The notes beneath the pieces are model-generated. The model was not told where the DNA came from, searched no databases, and was given only the letters and a program-made list of their open reading frames with translations. This document shows, in pieces, positions 52,546 through 63,670 of a stretch of DNA of 64,000 nt. The position numbers were made by a program, and so were the translations under genes. The stretch's first letter is position 1, and each line of letters starts with the position of its first letter. Source of the stretch: Lepidodermella squamata (Eukaryota; Gastrotricha); NCBI GenBank assembly GCA_047495785.1, contig JBLDXI010000003.1, forward strand, positions 3,906,001 through 3,970,000, read 5' to 3'.

Positions 52546-54169
52546 GATTCCGACACGAGAAACGAACAGTCAATTAATTTCAAAATTTAAAGCGACTATA
52601 GACACGCATTAGTTGAGTCAAATCGATTAGTCTTGTTTTAGTCACCTGGGACCTTGAATTTCTTTGAATAAATTAGAAATAAAGATGATTGTTAATAAAA
52701 ATTGAAAGAAATTGAAGGTACTATGGTCGTCATAGCAGACTCTAAAACTAGAGCGGCGTTGACGGCTTTTAGAAAAGCGGCTAAATATATATCGATTACA
52801 GCAATCAAGTCAAAATTTGAGAGGCAAATAATAAGTAGTACCGCAGCAGTTTATTAAACGGCATATGTATGAAAATTACCTACCTTTTAAATTGGCACTT
52901 GTTAGTTGTGCAGGCGCGGTCAGTATAGGAGCAACAGCAGCAACGCGCCAATGCGTAGGTATGTATCAATAATATTCTTATATTTCAAACTTAGCGAGCC
53001 GACGTCGCTGAGGGCTGTGAAAACAAGTGGCGACCAACCATGAGTTGAAAGCGCGTTGCTAGCGGCGACGTGGTCCGATTCAAACGAGGCCTATCAAAGC
53101 CTTGTATTATACGCCCTTTCTTCATTTTCGCCTGCCGACCTTAGTTACCATTCAACACACCTTTCGGGATTATTAGCACCATTACACCTGTGCCGCATCA
53201 CACGCTTGTCACACGACGTGTATTAGACAATGAAATGAAAATTGAAAATCAATGGTTATAAATTTTCTTGCCGTAGTTTTTGTGTTAAAAACGACTAAGT
53301 GTGCGCTGGCGACTATAACAAATAACAACACGGTATAACGTTCCGATATAAGATAATTTTTATTTTAGGAATTTATCTTCAAAATTTGTTCACGCGCACT
53401 AGAAATATTTGCTATCTAAAGTCCAAATGAAAGCGCACTGTTACGCTGTTACCTAATGCGATGAAGTTGAGGAACGCCCAACGCCAGGGGCAAAACGAAT
53501 TGCTGTTGATTCCCAAGAGAAAGTGGGCCTATTGACCACTTGGATTGTGCTGACCTCTGACCCTGAAGCAGATTGCCTATATTGATTATTTCGTTTCATA
53601 TACATCCTGATGTTTTGAGGGGGGAATCGGGAAGCAAATTTTGAATTATTGGAATTCTAGAATAAACGGACTAATTTTGTATTCGAGTTTAATCACTGTC
53701 TGATAAATCCTATATTGATCTTAAAACACAATGCTTTTATTTCAGAGCTTGTATTTTCGATGTCCCGGGCCGGGAGGGGTAGTTTACATCCCGACTCACA
53801 GCTTGCCACGGCGACGAGAGGCTACAGATTACTCCAGCGTGCCTGCATGCGCCGTCAAAATGTAACACCTATTCGAAATTAGAATCGAATCGAAGAAATC
53901 CACTCTCCGGCAATTTGTTTCTGCTAGACCTGACTTCACAGGCGCGAGTCCGGCAGGGCCCTATTGCCTACCTTTGTCTTTTTGAATCGTTATTTATTTA
54001 GCGGAAAGCTGTATCGCCCATGCGAGGAAATATGAAATCATGTTCTATTCTCGCGCCAAATCACAGTGAAGAAAATAGATAACAGCGCATCCAGATATAT
54101 GAAGATTCAGGCTCAATCAAGATTCATTTTGAAAGTAATCGAATAATCGCGTCTGTTTTTTCCGTGATT
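52546..54169. other. Repeat-rich intergenic region
   Basis: No gene supported. Stretches near 53290-53560 (GTGTGCGCTGGCGAC, GGAACGCCC, CCACTTGGATTGTGCTGACC) reappear in modified form near 61575-61750, at the 3' end of the kinase gene, so part of this DNA is an old degenerate duplication. Confidence 0.5.
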
Positions 54170-54997
54170 TCAAACATAAGTTTCACAGATAAAATCAGCC
54201 GCAATATAGTCGCAGCCTAGGTCGTATACCTCATAGCCGAGAAGGTAGCCACACTTGTTACCCATAGGGTGGCCGTTCGTCCAGGGTGGGAAGTCTTTGT
54301 ACGGCGCGCCATCGTACCACGTCCATTTGCCTCGAACCAGCGACAGGCCAATGTGAGCAAACGCACTAGAGTCTACAAACGCCTGATCGAGTTCCGCCTG
54401 GTTCTTGATGGTCGCCAGCATTCCGCCTATGCTCGCACAATATTTTACAGCAGCAGAGCGTGGTTCCACAGTTGCGTGATGAATCAGCTTTTTGACAGCG
54501 CTTTGGCATGTCAGAATACTGGTGTAGATCGTCGTCGGGTAGGGCCTTTCGCTAGGCCAGCAAGCTCCAGCTCGGCAGTTAACCACGCCATGTGGCCCAA
54601 GGCAACGAAAATACCTGCCCGAACAAACATTAGCTGGGATATTTAGCCATAATTTTGTGTATTTAAGTGCATTTAACCCTAAAAATAGCGGAAAAATTCG
54701 GAAATATTTGGCAGATTTTCGGCCTAGTCAATACTCGATTTTCTCACCATTGTGGGCTAAACGTTTCATCCTCGATCGCATAGTAAAAATACGGCTGAGC
54801 ATCGACTTTGTTCACATTGGAATTGACATTGGTGTCGAAAGAAAAACGGCGCCATTTTGTGAACTTGTTTTGCCGTATATCGCTCGTCTCTGCAAACGCG
54901 CATCCTGGCGGAAAACACAAAACGTCTTGAGAATAGATGAAGTTTCAGAGAAAAAAAAACCTAAAAGAATGACGCTCAAACCAATTGATAACTTCAT
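54170..54997 (-). CDS. Secreted C-type lectin-like protein, copy 1
   Basis: Three exons (54961-54997, 54748-54904, 54170-54614) give 212 residues. Signal peptide MKLSIGLSVILLG then CAFA. A short asparagine-rich linker with QPYFYYAIEDETFSPQW precedes a C-type lectin fold: YFRCLGPHG, CWPSERPYP, CASIGGMLATIKNQAELDQA, HIGLSLVRGKWTWYDGAPY, PWTNGHPMGNKCGYL and FICETYV at the end. The WTWYDG and final C-x-x-x-V positions are typical, but no EPN/QPD or WND calcium/sugar motif is present, so carbohydrate binding is uncertain. A near-identical gene lies 5 kb downstream. Expected secreted, perhaps in defence or matrix (inference). Confidence 0.85.
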
Positions 54998-55085
54998 GGT
55001 TCGAAAAATTGAAAAATATGTTTTGCTTCATGATTTGCTTGACTGTGATTTGCGATTCGCGCGTGCGATAGTCGAGATCGTTAGT

Positions 55086-55433
55086 CCCAGACCGGCACGA
55101 AATGATTTGAAATACACTGAAATAATTAAGCTGAAATAAGCTGGCAAATGATTTCAGTGGATTTCAGCTTAGCGTTTTTCCAGCGTATTGCAACTTATAA
55201 TTATTTCAGCGTATTTCAGCTTGTCGATGTCGCAACGTGCTTACTTCAGCGTATTTCAACACGGTAGATAGATAGCAAAAAAAACATGACTTTACAACAA
55301 ATCGGCTGAAATGTGCGCAGCCCAGAATTCAGCTCCGGCGTATTTGAACGACGAAGAGATCGCCATATTTCAGCGTATTTAAGCTGATGAAATCAGTTCA
55401 AGCCCATTTCAGCTGATTTCGTGCCGATCTGGG
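55086..55433. mobile_element. 348-bp MITE with CCCAGAYCGGCACGAAAT terminal inverted repeats
   Basis: The sequence begins CCCAGACCGGCACGAAAT and ends ATTTCGTGCCGATCTGGG, an 18-bp inverted pair with one mismatch. The interior is built from ATTTCAGC/GCTGAAAT words in both orientations. In the second lectin copy the corresponding position (60562-60566) reads TTAGTTGTCTCC with no insertion, whereas here TTAGT and GTTGTCTCC flank the element, so a GT dinucleotide was duplicated. No coding capacity. The family is not one I can name. Confidence 0.85.
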
Positions 55434-56221
55434 GTTGTCTCCGCACTAATTTTCAAGATCACCAGACGCACTTTCCCTGCCAGAATGTTCTCCAATCCGA
55501 TCCCAACGAAATTTTCAGGAAAGTTTCCCACAATTACGAAAAATCGCATCGGAATATGCCTCATAGTTTTGGAGTAATAACGTCTACTTCAACTTCAAAC
55601 ATTAAAGAACTACAACTTGATTTCGTCCGTTATATTGTGTCCGCTGAGTTCAACAAAACAACTTTATCGTAAGAACTTTGGAACTCAGGGAAACCTGATT
55701 TAGCGGACCGCTCCATTCAAATCAGCCTCTATTAAGTAGATTCCCTCTATTAAGATGGAATGCAATTTTCGGTCATAATTGGTCTCATTAGATGCGCCAC
55801 GCCTTGCTACACTTGGAACTAAAGTGGCACACTTCGATGGTATCCCCGGTTATGATATATGGGGTGATTAGTGGGGTCCACCAAGCAATGGTCTGTTGAA
55901 CTCAGCGACATGGAGTAATTGGAAATGTTTACTACATCCGTAATGAGGCGCCAGGATATACTACCTTCTGTTATAAACTACCTCTATTGCAAAATTTTGA
56001 AAGACGAAACGCAATAAAAATCAGTATCAGTATCTCACTGAGTCGGCTTTATCGATACAGACGCTTTGAAAATAACACTCAATGAATTTTATTTCAACAT
56101 CCGATATATCTAAAGAAAGACAATTGCAGTGTCGAACTTCCGACTCGTCAATTTCTCCTTTCAAAACGAAGGCTGTCAGCAAAATCACAGTGAGAAATTA
56201 AGGAATCCTTAACGGTGTTGA

Positions 56222-56317
56222 GGGCAGAAACGAGATTTCGGCCCGCTGAAAATGCCCGAGGGCGTAGCGAAGCGAAGCCCGAGGGTATTTTCAAGGGCTG
56301 AAATCGAGTTTTTGCCC
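56222..56317. repeat. Imperfect 41-bp inverted repeat
   Basis: Arms 56222-56262 and 56277-56317, loop about 14 nt (GTAGCGAAGCGAA). Matching pieces are GGGC-AAAC-GATTTC, GCCC, TGAAAAT and CCCGAGGGC. The arms could fold into one long stem; no coding content. Confidence 0.8.
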
Positions 56318-56507
56318 GAAACACAAGTTTAGGATTCCTGTTCCCACATTGTTGGTTATTTTCTGAATAAAAACCCAATTTTCCACTGGAAATATGGATA
56401 AAATGCCTAAACACTCATACCCACGGTGTCTGATTAAATTAATTTTGTTGAAATAAAAAATCAACCTTAAAAATCATTTAACAAATTCTTTTTGTTTCAT
56501 TCCTTTT

Positions 56508-56930
56508 TTAAATCAATTTTTGCACTGAATTCTTTGTTGGTGGAAACCACGCACGGCTCGGAAACGCAGTCGATTCTAACCAAATGGATATGGTTGTTGC
56601 AGTCTGAGCGACACCAATCAGCTCGTGAAAACCGCAATGCTCAAGATATCGAGCTGCTATAGCAAAAGCCCGAATTTCCTCTTGGCCGATCAGATTCCAG
56701 CGTTCAATCCGCCGGCGATGACGGCGATGACTTTGAAGGCGTTGCTGAATAACTGCAACAATACATCGAAGAATTGGCGCTTGAGACAATTGGCACGGTG
56801 CAAAATTCCAGGAAACGATACGCCGACTATGCTGTTCAACGACTTTCGGTGGAAAATCTCTGTACGAAGCGACGGCATTGGCATTGTTGGGCTGTGATCC
56901 TGTTAAGCCTGAAGAACCCGTTTGAATCAC
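56508..56930 (-). pseudogene. Harbinger-like transposase fragment
   Basis: A 140-residue minus-strand frame contains EEIRAFAIAARYLEHCGFHE followed by LIGVAQTATTIS, which resembles the helix-turn-helix region of PIF/Harbinger transposases (family pattern ALRFYATGSFQ, VGDLxGISQSTVS). Upstream residues are arginine-rich. The frame lacks the catalytic domain and has no flanking inverted repeats that I could find, so it is at most a remnant. Confidence 0.35.
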
Positions 56931-58198
56931 GCCATTTCACGGTCGACGCCAGTTGTCAAGTAATTTATTGCACAGCGACTTAACATGTCACATCCAGAAC
57001 TGACTATGGCTCTGTGTGTTGCGGAATTCTTAAAATCGCCGCGGTGGTGCGCTGCGGAATAATGCGCGAGTGCGCGCGATTGTTTACCTTTCTGCTTAAT
57101 AGTGTGCAAAGGTGCGGTGTTAAGACTTTTGACGCGGAAACCACTATTCGCGCCGCGGAAAAATTTAAAAATAGACGCGGAAAGTAGCGATGAATCCGCG
57201 GAATTAAATCCATTAATCAGAATAACTTGGCGGCTGGTTTTTTTTTTGCAAAAATCATCCACTGGCCACAGAACCACTTCGTCACGTTAGCTAAACGCGG
57301 CTGATAGCAAACCGCTAGCACCTAGCGACTGGTATTAAAGCTCTATAATGGGCTAACTTTTTCGCGCAATGTCGGCCAGATACGCCGTAAAAGGGATGTT
57401 CGCTATCGGTGCGCATGAACTGGGTGTTCGGCGGCTGCGTACCTATGGGACTCGAAATGAGTTTATACCGGACTGCGCACGAGGGTGGCTATAGTAACAC
57501 CGAAACAACCGCCCATTGCTAGCTCCTAGCACCTAATCGGGGTGGTTCGATAACCACTGAGACTGAGCCGAGCCATTTTACGACACGTGTTACTCAGCTC
57601 TTTCCAAACGCTGGACGCTATTCCCCCGCCGACCCATTACAACATGTAGCAGTCAATTTCTTGAAAAACCGCGTTCGAATGAACCCTCTCCGTGCGCAGT
57701 TGTCACATCTTTATTGCCCTTATTGCAGGTCTGCAAGGCGCTCGCTCTCAAAAGCGGTGTTAATCCGCTAATCCCTAATCCGCGTCTCAACAGTTCCGCC
57801 CCTCTTCGCCGCCCTAGCCCTCTGTATTGCGCTGTTGACGTGACTCGCTACCTCAGGACACCGGGCTGTGTAAACAGCTTTGGTCAATTTTGCCGATTGT
57901 TGTCGATTTCGTTGAAGTTTTTCGAAAGTTTTTCGAAAGTTTTCACACGGCGCGCAACTTGGCGCAACTTGCAAAAACTTGTCAATATCAGTCCCTTGGC
58001 TGAATCCCACTGGCTGAATTCGCTCATTTTTACGGTACCAAGAGCAACGGATATCGCTAGCGGCGCTTTGGTGGTGAAGATGTTTTACCGCCTTCTATAC
58101 CTGCGTATTACCTGACTCAGCGGCAACGGGTCAAGTCGACCCGCCGGTCACCAGTCACCTGTTGGGTCAGGTCACCGGTCTGGTACTAGTCGTGAGAC

Positions 58199-58357
58199 CA
58201 TGAGACGTACCAGGACGCCGAGGCTTGATAAAAGGGGCAAAAAACATCAGCAGCTCGTGCCTCAAATCAATGCGACGAGCTCATGAATAATCCGTTTCGC
58301 TTTACACAGATTTTATTATAGGAGATTCGAAGCCTCGGCGTCCTGGCACGTCTCATG
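58199..58357. repeat. Inverted repeat, 28-bp arms, 100-bp centre
   Basis: CATGAGACGTACCAGGACGC...(58199-58226) is the reverse complement, with one mismatch, of ...GCGTCCTGGCACGTCTCATG (58330-58357). This could be a small MITE or the ends of a solo foldback element. Confidence 0.85.
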
Positions 58358-59177
58358 TTCGCGGCCGGTCAGCCGCTGCCGATTGACCGGTTTTCAACCG
58401 AAATATGTCACAAAACTCAGAAATTTTATAAATCGCGTCTTTTGTTTACTATTAGCGTCTTTTGACCGCGCGCACTCACCGATTTCAGCGGGAAGCGATT
58501 AAATAAGCGCGGCGGATTAACATTTTGACCGCGCCTTCACAAATTCGCGGCGCGCGCACAAATTCCGCGTCATTTTACACATTTCAGCGTCGTGTTTACT
58601 TTGGGCGACTGACTATTGTTTATAAGCTCACCCACAGTATTATTGTTCAATAAAAATGGTTTTTGTTAAAATGCTTTCTTTGGTTCAAATTTTTGCTTTG
58701 CTAGCCCAATTCCTAAATGGAGTCTGGTTCGCCCAGTAACTCAATGATTTGGATTTTAACCGAAATTAATAATAAAAGATCCACCTTAAAACACGTGAGC
58801 GGGCGGAATCACCGGGCGGAAACACCGGGCGGAATCACATTTTCCATTGAAGCAAAAAATAACCAACCATGTGGGAAATAATTAATCCAGTTATACAGGT
58901 GATAAAGATGCAATATTTCACTGAGTTTCATCAGTAGAGTTTGCGTAGAAAATTAAATCAAAACGAATTGAGTCATTTTCGCAGCAAATATCTGAGGTTA
59001 AATAGTAAATTTTCTGAGATACACTCTCTTTTAGCCTGAAGATGGGCACGTCGTGCTCGAAACGTCGCTAACAATATACCAAAAAAAGGAGACTCGTGGC
59101 TGCAAAAAATGACTCAATTCGTTTTGAATAAAGATTTAGGTTGAAATTAAGTAATCGAGTCCGTTTTTTCCGCGATT

Positions 59178-60461
59178 TCAAACATAAGTTTCACAGAGAA
59201 ATCTAGGCGCAGTAATAATGTCGCAGCGTTGGTCGTATACTTCATAGCCGACAAGATAACCACACTTGTCACCCGCGGGGTGGCCGTTTGTCCAGGGCGG
59301 GAAGTCTTTGTACGGCGCGCCATCGTACCACGTCCATTTGCCTCGAACCAGCGACAGGCCAATTTGAACATACGTGGCTTGTCCTACAAACGCCTGATCG
59401 AGTTCCGCCTGGTTCTTGATGGTCGCCAGCATTCCGCCGATGCTCGCACAAGTTTTTACAGCAGCAGAGCGTGATACCAAATTTTCGTAAAGGATCAGCT
59501 TTTTGACAGCGCTTTGGCATGCCAGTATACTGGTGTAGGTCGTCGTCGGGTAGGGCCTTTCGCCGGGCCAGCAAGCTCCAGCTCGGCAGTTAACCACGCC
59601 ATGCGGCCCAAGGCAACGAAAATACCTGCCCGAACAAAAATTAGCTGGGATATTTAACCATGATTTAGTGAATTTAATTGCATTTAACCCTAATTTAAAG
59701 TGCCAACTTTCTTTCCTATGTCGTTGAGGCGAACCCCATGTTAAAAAAATAGCGGAAAAATGCGGCAATTTTTGGCGGATTTTCGGCCTATAGTCAATAT
59801 TTGTATGGTATGACATGAGTAAAGCGTTTATATCTGTACGGAGCCGCCCGAGATTTACGAGTCGGAACGAGCCGGAGGCGAGTTGCGATGAGTAAATCGA
59901 GTGCGGCGAGTTCAGATATGAACGATTTACGAATGTTATACCGTAAAATATCGAATTGTCATAGCGACTCGACCTATATTTTTGACGACAATTCTATATT
60001 TGTATGGTATAACGTGAGTAAAGAGTTCATATCTGAACGGAGCCGACCGAGATTTACGAATCGAAACGAGCCGGAGGCGAGTTGAGATGAGTAAATCGAG
60101 TGCGGCGAGTTCAGATATAAACGATTTACGAATGTTATACCGTAAAATATCGAATTGGCCAAGCTACTCGACCTATATTTTTGAAGACAATTCTATATTT
60201 AAACAACTCACCATTGTGGGCTAAACGTGTCATCCTCGATTGCATAGTAAAAATACGGCTGAGCATCGACTTTGTTCACATTGGAATTGGCATTAGTGTC
60301 GAAAGAAAAACGGCGCCATTTTTTGAACTTGTTTTGCCGTATATCGCTCGTCTCTGCAAACACGCATCCTGAGCGGAAAACACAAAACGTCTTGAGAATA
60401 GATGAAGTTTCAGAGAAAGTAAACCTAAAAGAATGACGCTCAAACCAATTGATAACTTCAT
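59178..60461 (-). CDS. Secreted C-type lectin-like protein, copy 2
   Basis: Three exons (60425-60461, 60212-60368, 59178-59625) give 213 residues. Same architecture as copy 1: signal peptide MKLSIGLSVILLGCVFA, linker ending IEDDTFSPQW, and a C-type lectin fold with KTCASIGGMLATIKNQAELD, GLSLVRGKWTWYDG, GDKCGYLVGYEVYDQRCD and FLCETYV. Intron positions and phases are identical to copy 1, and intron 1 sequence is conserved too, so this is a recent segmental duplication. Changes concentrate around the loop after the invariant TIKNQAELDQAF and near the C-terminus. Intron 2 is 586 bp here against 133 bp in copy 1 because of an inserted pair of palindromic repeats. Confidence 0.85.
59798..60195. repeat. 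Two tandem 199-bp palindromic units in a lectin intron
   Basis: Units start at 59798 and 59997 with TATTTGTATGGTAT. Within each, the first about 65 bp (TATGGTATAACGTGAGTAAA..., GTTCATATCTGAAC) is the imperfect reverse complement of the part ending TTATACCGTA, so each unit can fold on itself. Absent from the matching intron of copy 1. Confidence 0.85.
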
Positions 60462-61046
60462 GGCTCGAAAAATTGTAATATATGTTTTGCTCGATTTGCT
60501 GTAATATATGATTTGCTCGATTGAATTGCGATTCGCGCGTGCCTCGCGATAGTCAAAATCATTAGTTGTCTCCGCACTAATTTTCAAAATTTCAAAGAAT
60601 ATCACCAGACGCACTTCCGCTATCACATTTTTCTCTCGAATCCGATCCTAGCGTTTGAAAATGCTTTGTTCCTTAGTTTCGACTACTGCTGCCAATCGAT
60701 GCTCATTAGATGCTAATAACACTAAGTCTCCTGTGGAAGATATAGGACATAATTGGTAAACGCTGCATGGCACATCACGAACATACTTAGCGCAGTTCGA
60801 ACGCAGTCAAAACCCTCCGTGTGCCATTTTTGGCACGCATGCCGATCAGTTTTCTTGGGTGCCACGATTGGTCCGCGTGCCAGAGGGTTTGATAAAACCA
60901 CTGTGCTAGACGATAGGTTGAAATAGACTCGCAAAATTCCGAATGTCGTGAATAAAAATAAAGCAACCTTCCGCTTGACCCGATTACATGAGGCCAATAA
61001 GTCTTATCGACCTTCCTCCAGGATCATTGTCTCATTAAATTGAAAA
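60462..61046. other. Intergenic region upstream of lectin copy 2
   Basis: The first about 170 bp continue the segmental duplication (they match 55000-55085 and 55434-55510). Beyond that I see no feature. Confidence 0.45.
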
Positions 61047-61370
61047 TCATTGGCACGATTGGCAAAGACCGAGGGCTTCTCGACGAGCGCAAAAAGTTGC
61101 GCTCTGAAGATATGCAAAGGACAAAAACACCGCGTTCAAATGTCGAATATTTGCTCCAATTCTCAACACCTCACCATCATCCCATTCCTGGTGACAAAAG
61201 CCAACGGTGTCGGCCACGATGATGTTACTTTGCCGACCAGCGATGACATATTCGCTTCGAACAAAGAACAATTTCAGCACTCGACATTTGCTTTGACAAT
61301 GACTCGCAAATTTCTTCGCTGAATAGCACGTTAATCAGCCGAGAATTTCCAGATCCCGGCTGCTTCATCG
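61047..61370 (-). pseudogene. AIG1/GIMAP-like GTPase fragment, frameshifted
   Basis: On the minus strand a first frame reads PGSGNSRLINVLFSEEICE, resembling a P-loop region (G-x-G-K-S-x-L-I-N-x-L-F) with the lysine lost. After a frame change a second reads IIVADTVGFCHQEWDDGEVL, resembling the switch II region (DTxGFxxxEWDD) of AIG1-type GTPases. Length, frame break and loss of the lysine point to a decayed copy. Assignment to AIG1 rather than another GTPase family is tentative. Confidence 0.4.
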
Positions 61371-61714
61371 ATCGAAATGGCCATTCGATTCATTCGATCC
61401 ACCGATTCGATGTGAATTTGGGCTAACCTAAAATCATGCGAGCGAAATAATAATAATTTATCATGACCGTGCCTGCGCACTGAAATTGAGATCTCACTTG
61501 CGATCATAAATTATCACGTAGCTCAAAACTCTCACTTGAAATGAAAATTCATTTTATTGCCGGAGCTTGTAGAATTAAAAACAACAAAGTGTGCGCTAGC
61601 AACGGTATAACTCTATAGTGCCAAATTAAGGAACGCCCCCGGAAGATTCTGGGCTAAACAATTAATGTCGTGCTGTTTAATTGTTAACTTGATAGTTGAA
61701 TGCGGACCTAATGT

Positions 61715-63670
61715 CTAATGTCCACTTGGATTGCGCTGACCCTGGAGCAGGAGCTTAACAACCCTGCTGTGTTTATTGTGTTCAGCCATTGATCGTGCCG
61801 TTTTTCCATGAACATTTACAGCGTTGATATCGGCCCCAATTGCGATCAAATATTTCACAACGGCGTAACGATTTTCATGTGCCGCAGCCATCAGTGGCGT
61901 TGAGCCGGAATACCTTCGAAGGTTTATGTCGGCTAGCGGTTGTTCGGCCTCGGGTGTGCCGAATTCGCAAAGAGCTCGGACACAAAACAGTTGACCTTTT
62001 TCGGCAGCTTGATGGAGGGCTGATACTCCAAATTCGGTTTGCCGGTTAACAAATTTCCGCAACTCGCTCGCAGCTAATGCTGCATTTTTCTGCTGCTCCA
62101 GTCTCAATTTGGTCGAGAGGACCAACTTCAGAATTTCAACATGGCCACCGTCACAAATCGGTCGCAAACAGCTATCCCCGTTGCAGACTTGGAAACCGCC
62201 AATTTTCTTCCCATGAACGTTTTTGCTATACGAAGTATCGATTAATTCGAGAGGATTTGATCCTGAAGATAGGTACGACTCGACAACATCATAGGATCCT
62301 CTTACACAGGCTTCGAAAAATTCCTGTCAATTTCGAGGTTCACAAGACATTTCTTCATTTAAAAAAAATGAGACCTTTTCCTGGCGAATTGATGTTTCAT
62401 CGTTTTCGGAATGACGAGTCGTGGGATTGGTTGCAGTTCGATGGTCTCTCCGATTAGTGGGTTCGTGTCTTGGAACAATTTTGATACCTCCGAAATTCGA
62501 TGTAGGCGTCTTATTCTGGTCTATATTAAGAGCGATCTTGCTGTAAAGATCTACGACAGCGCCAACGAAATATTCATGGCCCAGAACCTGCGCCATGGTT
62601 GGCCTCTCAGCTGGATCTCGGTTGAGAAGATCGTAGGTGATTAGATTTCGCAGCTCTTTGCTCAGTGAATTTGGCAACAAAATTGATTTGATATGCAATC
62701 TAGAAATATAACGCAAAAATAACATTTTGAAATTATTTTATATGGAGGTACGTACCGTTTTATCGAAATCATGTAGGCATATCGATCGGATTCGTAAAAC
62801 TGGCAAAATAACATTTTCAGGGAATTTTGTATGGTGAAAATATTACCGGAAGCACAAGGCTCGCAATTTCGAACAAGGTGACCCCGAAAGCCCAAACTTC
62901 TGACTTAAAATCGTACTGCTTGTTAGATACTGGTAGGCCGCTTGCTTCAGGAATAAGCAGCTCAGGGGCAACGTGACTGAACGCTTTAACAAGCAACTTC
63001 TTCGGACAACTCTCGGAATTATGAATAAGCGGATTGAACATCTTTTCAGCTCCGAAGTCACCAAGTCTCACTATGCAATCGCCACTAAAAAAGATATTCT
63101 TAACGGGAAAAAGCGTATAATTTCCAGCGGAATCAAAGTAGGAAAATCATTACCTGGGTGGTGACATCCCTGTGGAGAATATTTTTGCTATGCAAATACT
63201 GAAGAGCTAAAGCGACCTGAGCGGCAATTTTGAGTACCGATTCTTCGCTGATCAAGTATCCTTTCTGTTTCACTTGCAAGATGGCTACTTTGAGTGTTAC
63301 CGGGTCGTTTGACGGAAAATGCTGTGCCACCAAATTGAAGCAATGTTTCTCTGTATGTAAATAATTAGGGAAGATTTGCAGTTTAATTGAATTCTCTCTT
63401 ACCGACAAAACAGCAGTAAATTTTTGTTAAATTAGGATGTGAAATTCCGGACAGTATTTCAGCTTCTTCGACGGCCGTAGCAATGAGCTGATCACGCCTC
63501 TCAGCAGGAATCCAACTTTCCAAGCCGAAGTCAATCTTCTTCAGAGCGTAGATTTCTCCATTAGAGATGCCACGAACGATGAACGTTGAGCTAAAACCTT
63601 TCTTTTTGCCAATTCGTTGAAGGACATCGAGCTGGTCTGATGCGGTGAAAATTGCTGCACCAGCTGACAT
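61715..63670 (-). CDS. NEK-like protein kinase with C-terminal ankyrin repeats
   Basis: Exons begin 63403-63670, about 63153-63355, about 62850-63105, a short one near 62760-62815, about 62385-62700 and 61715-62330. Kinase signs: YALKKIDF (ATP lysine), EEAEIL (helix C), HRDVTTQNIFF (catalytic loop), GDFGAEKMF (DFG), VAPELLIPEA (APE) and LLNRDPAERPTMAQVL, a NIMA-family style end. The glycine loop reads GKKKGFSSTF, lacking the usual third glycine spacing, so nucleotide binding may be altered. HRD-V-T-T-Q replaces the usual HRD-L-K-x-x-N start, keeping the catalytic aspartate and asparagine but not the lysine. The last exon encodes two or three ankyrin repeats (FGVSALHQAAEKGQLFCVRAL, STPLMAAAHENRYAVVKYLI). 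A kinase-ankyrin order is seen in RIPK4/ANKK1, but the kinase itself looks NEK-like. Substrate unknown. Confidence 0.75.

Larger units (their letters stand above)
54998..59177. other. Repeat-rich intergenic region between the lectin copies
   Basis: Apart from the MITE, the 56-kb palindrome, the Harbinger-like relic and the inverted repeat at 58.2 kb (listed separately), I see no gene. Stretches near 57030-57200 and 58440-58590 are rich in CGCGGAA/TTCCGCG words. A 13-bp CACCGGGCGGAAT-type unit is repeated near 58800-58840. Confidence 0.5.

Noticed and set aside
57768-58115. Overlapping frames on both strands near 57.7-58.1 kb
   Set aside because: No family similarity; the region is rich in repeats and CG words.
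59036-59075. Hammerhead-type ribozyme core (CTGAAGA, 6-bp stem, CGAAAC)
   Set aside because: Stem II and both core boxes can be drawn, but no upstream strand pairs to make stem III with a cleavage site. The word is a common repeat sequence in animals.
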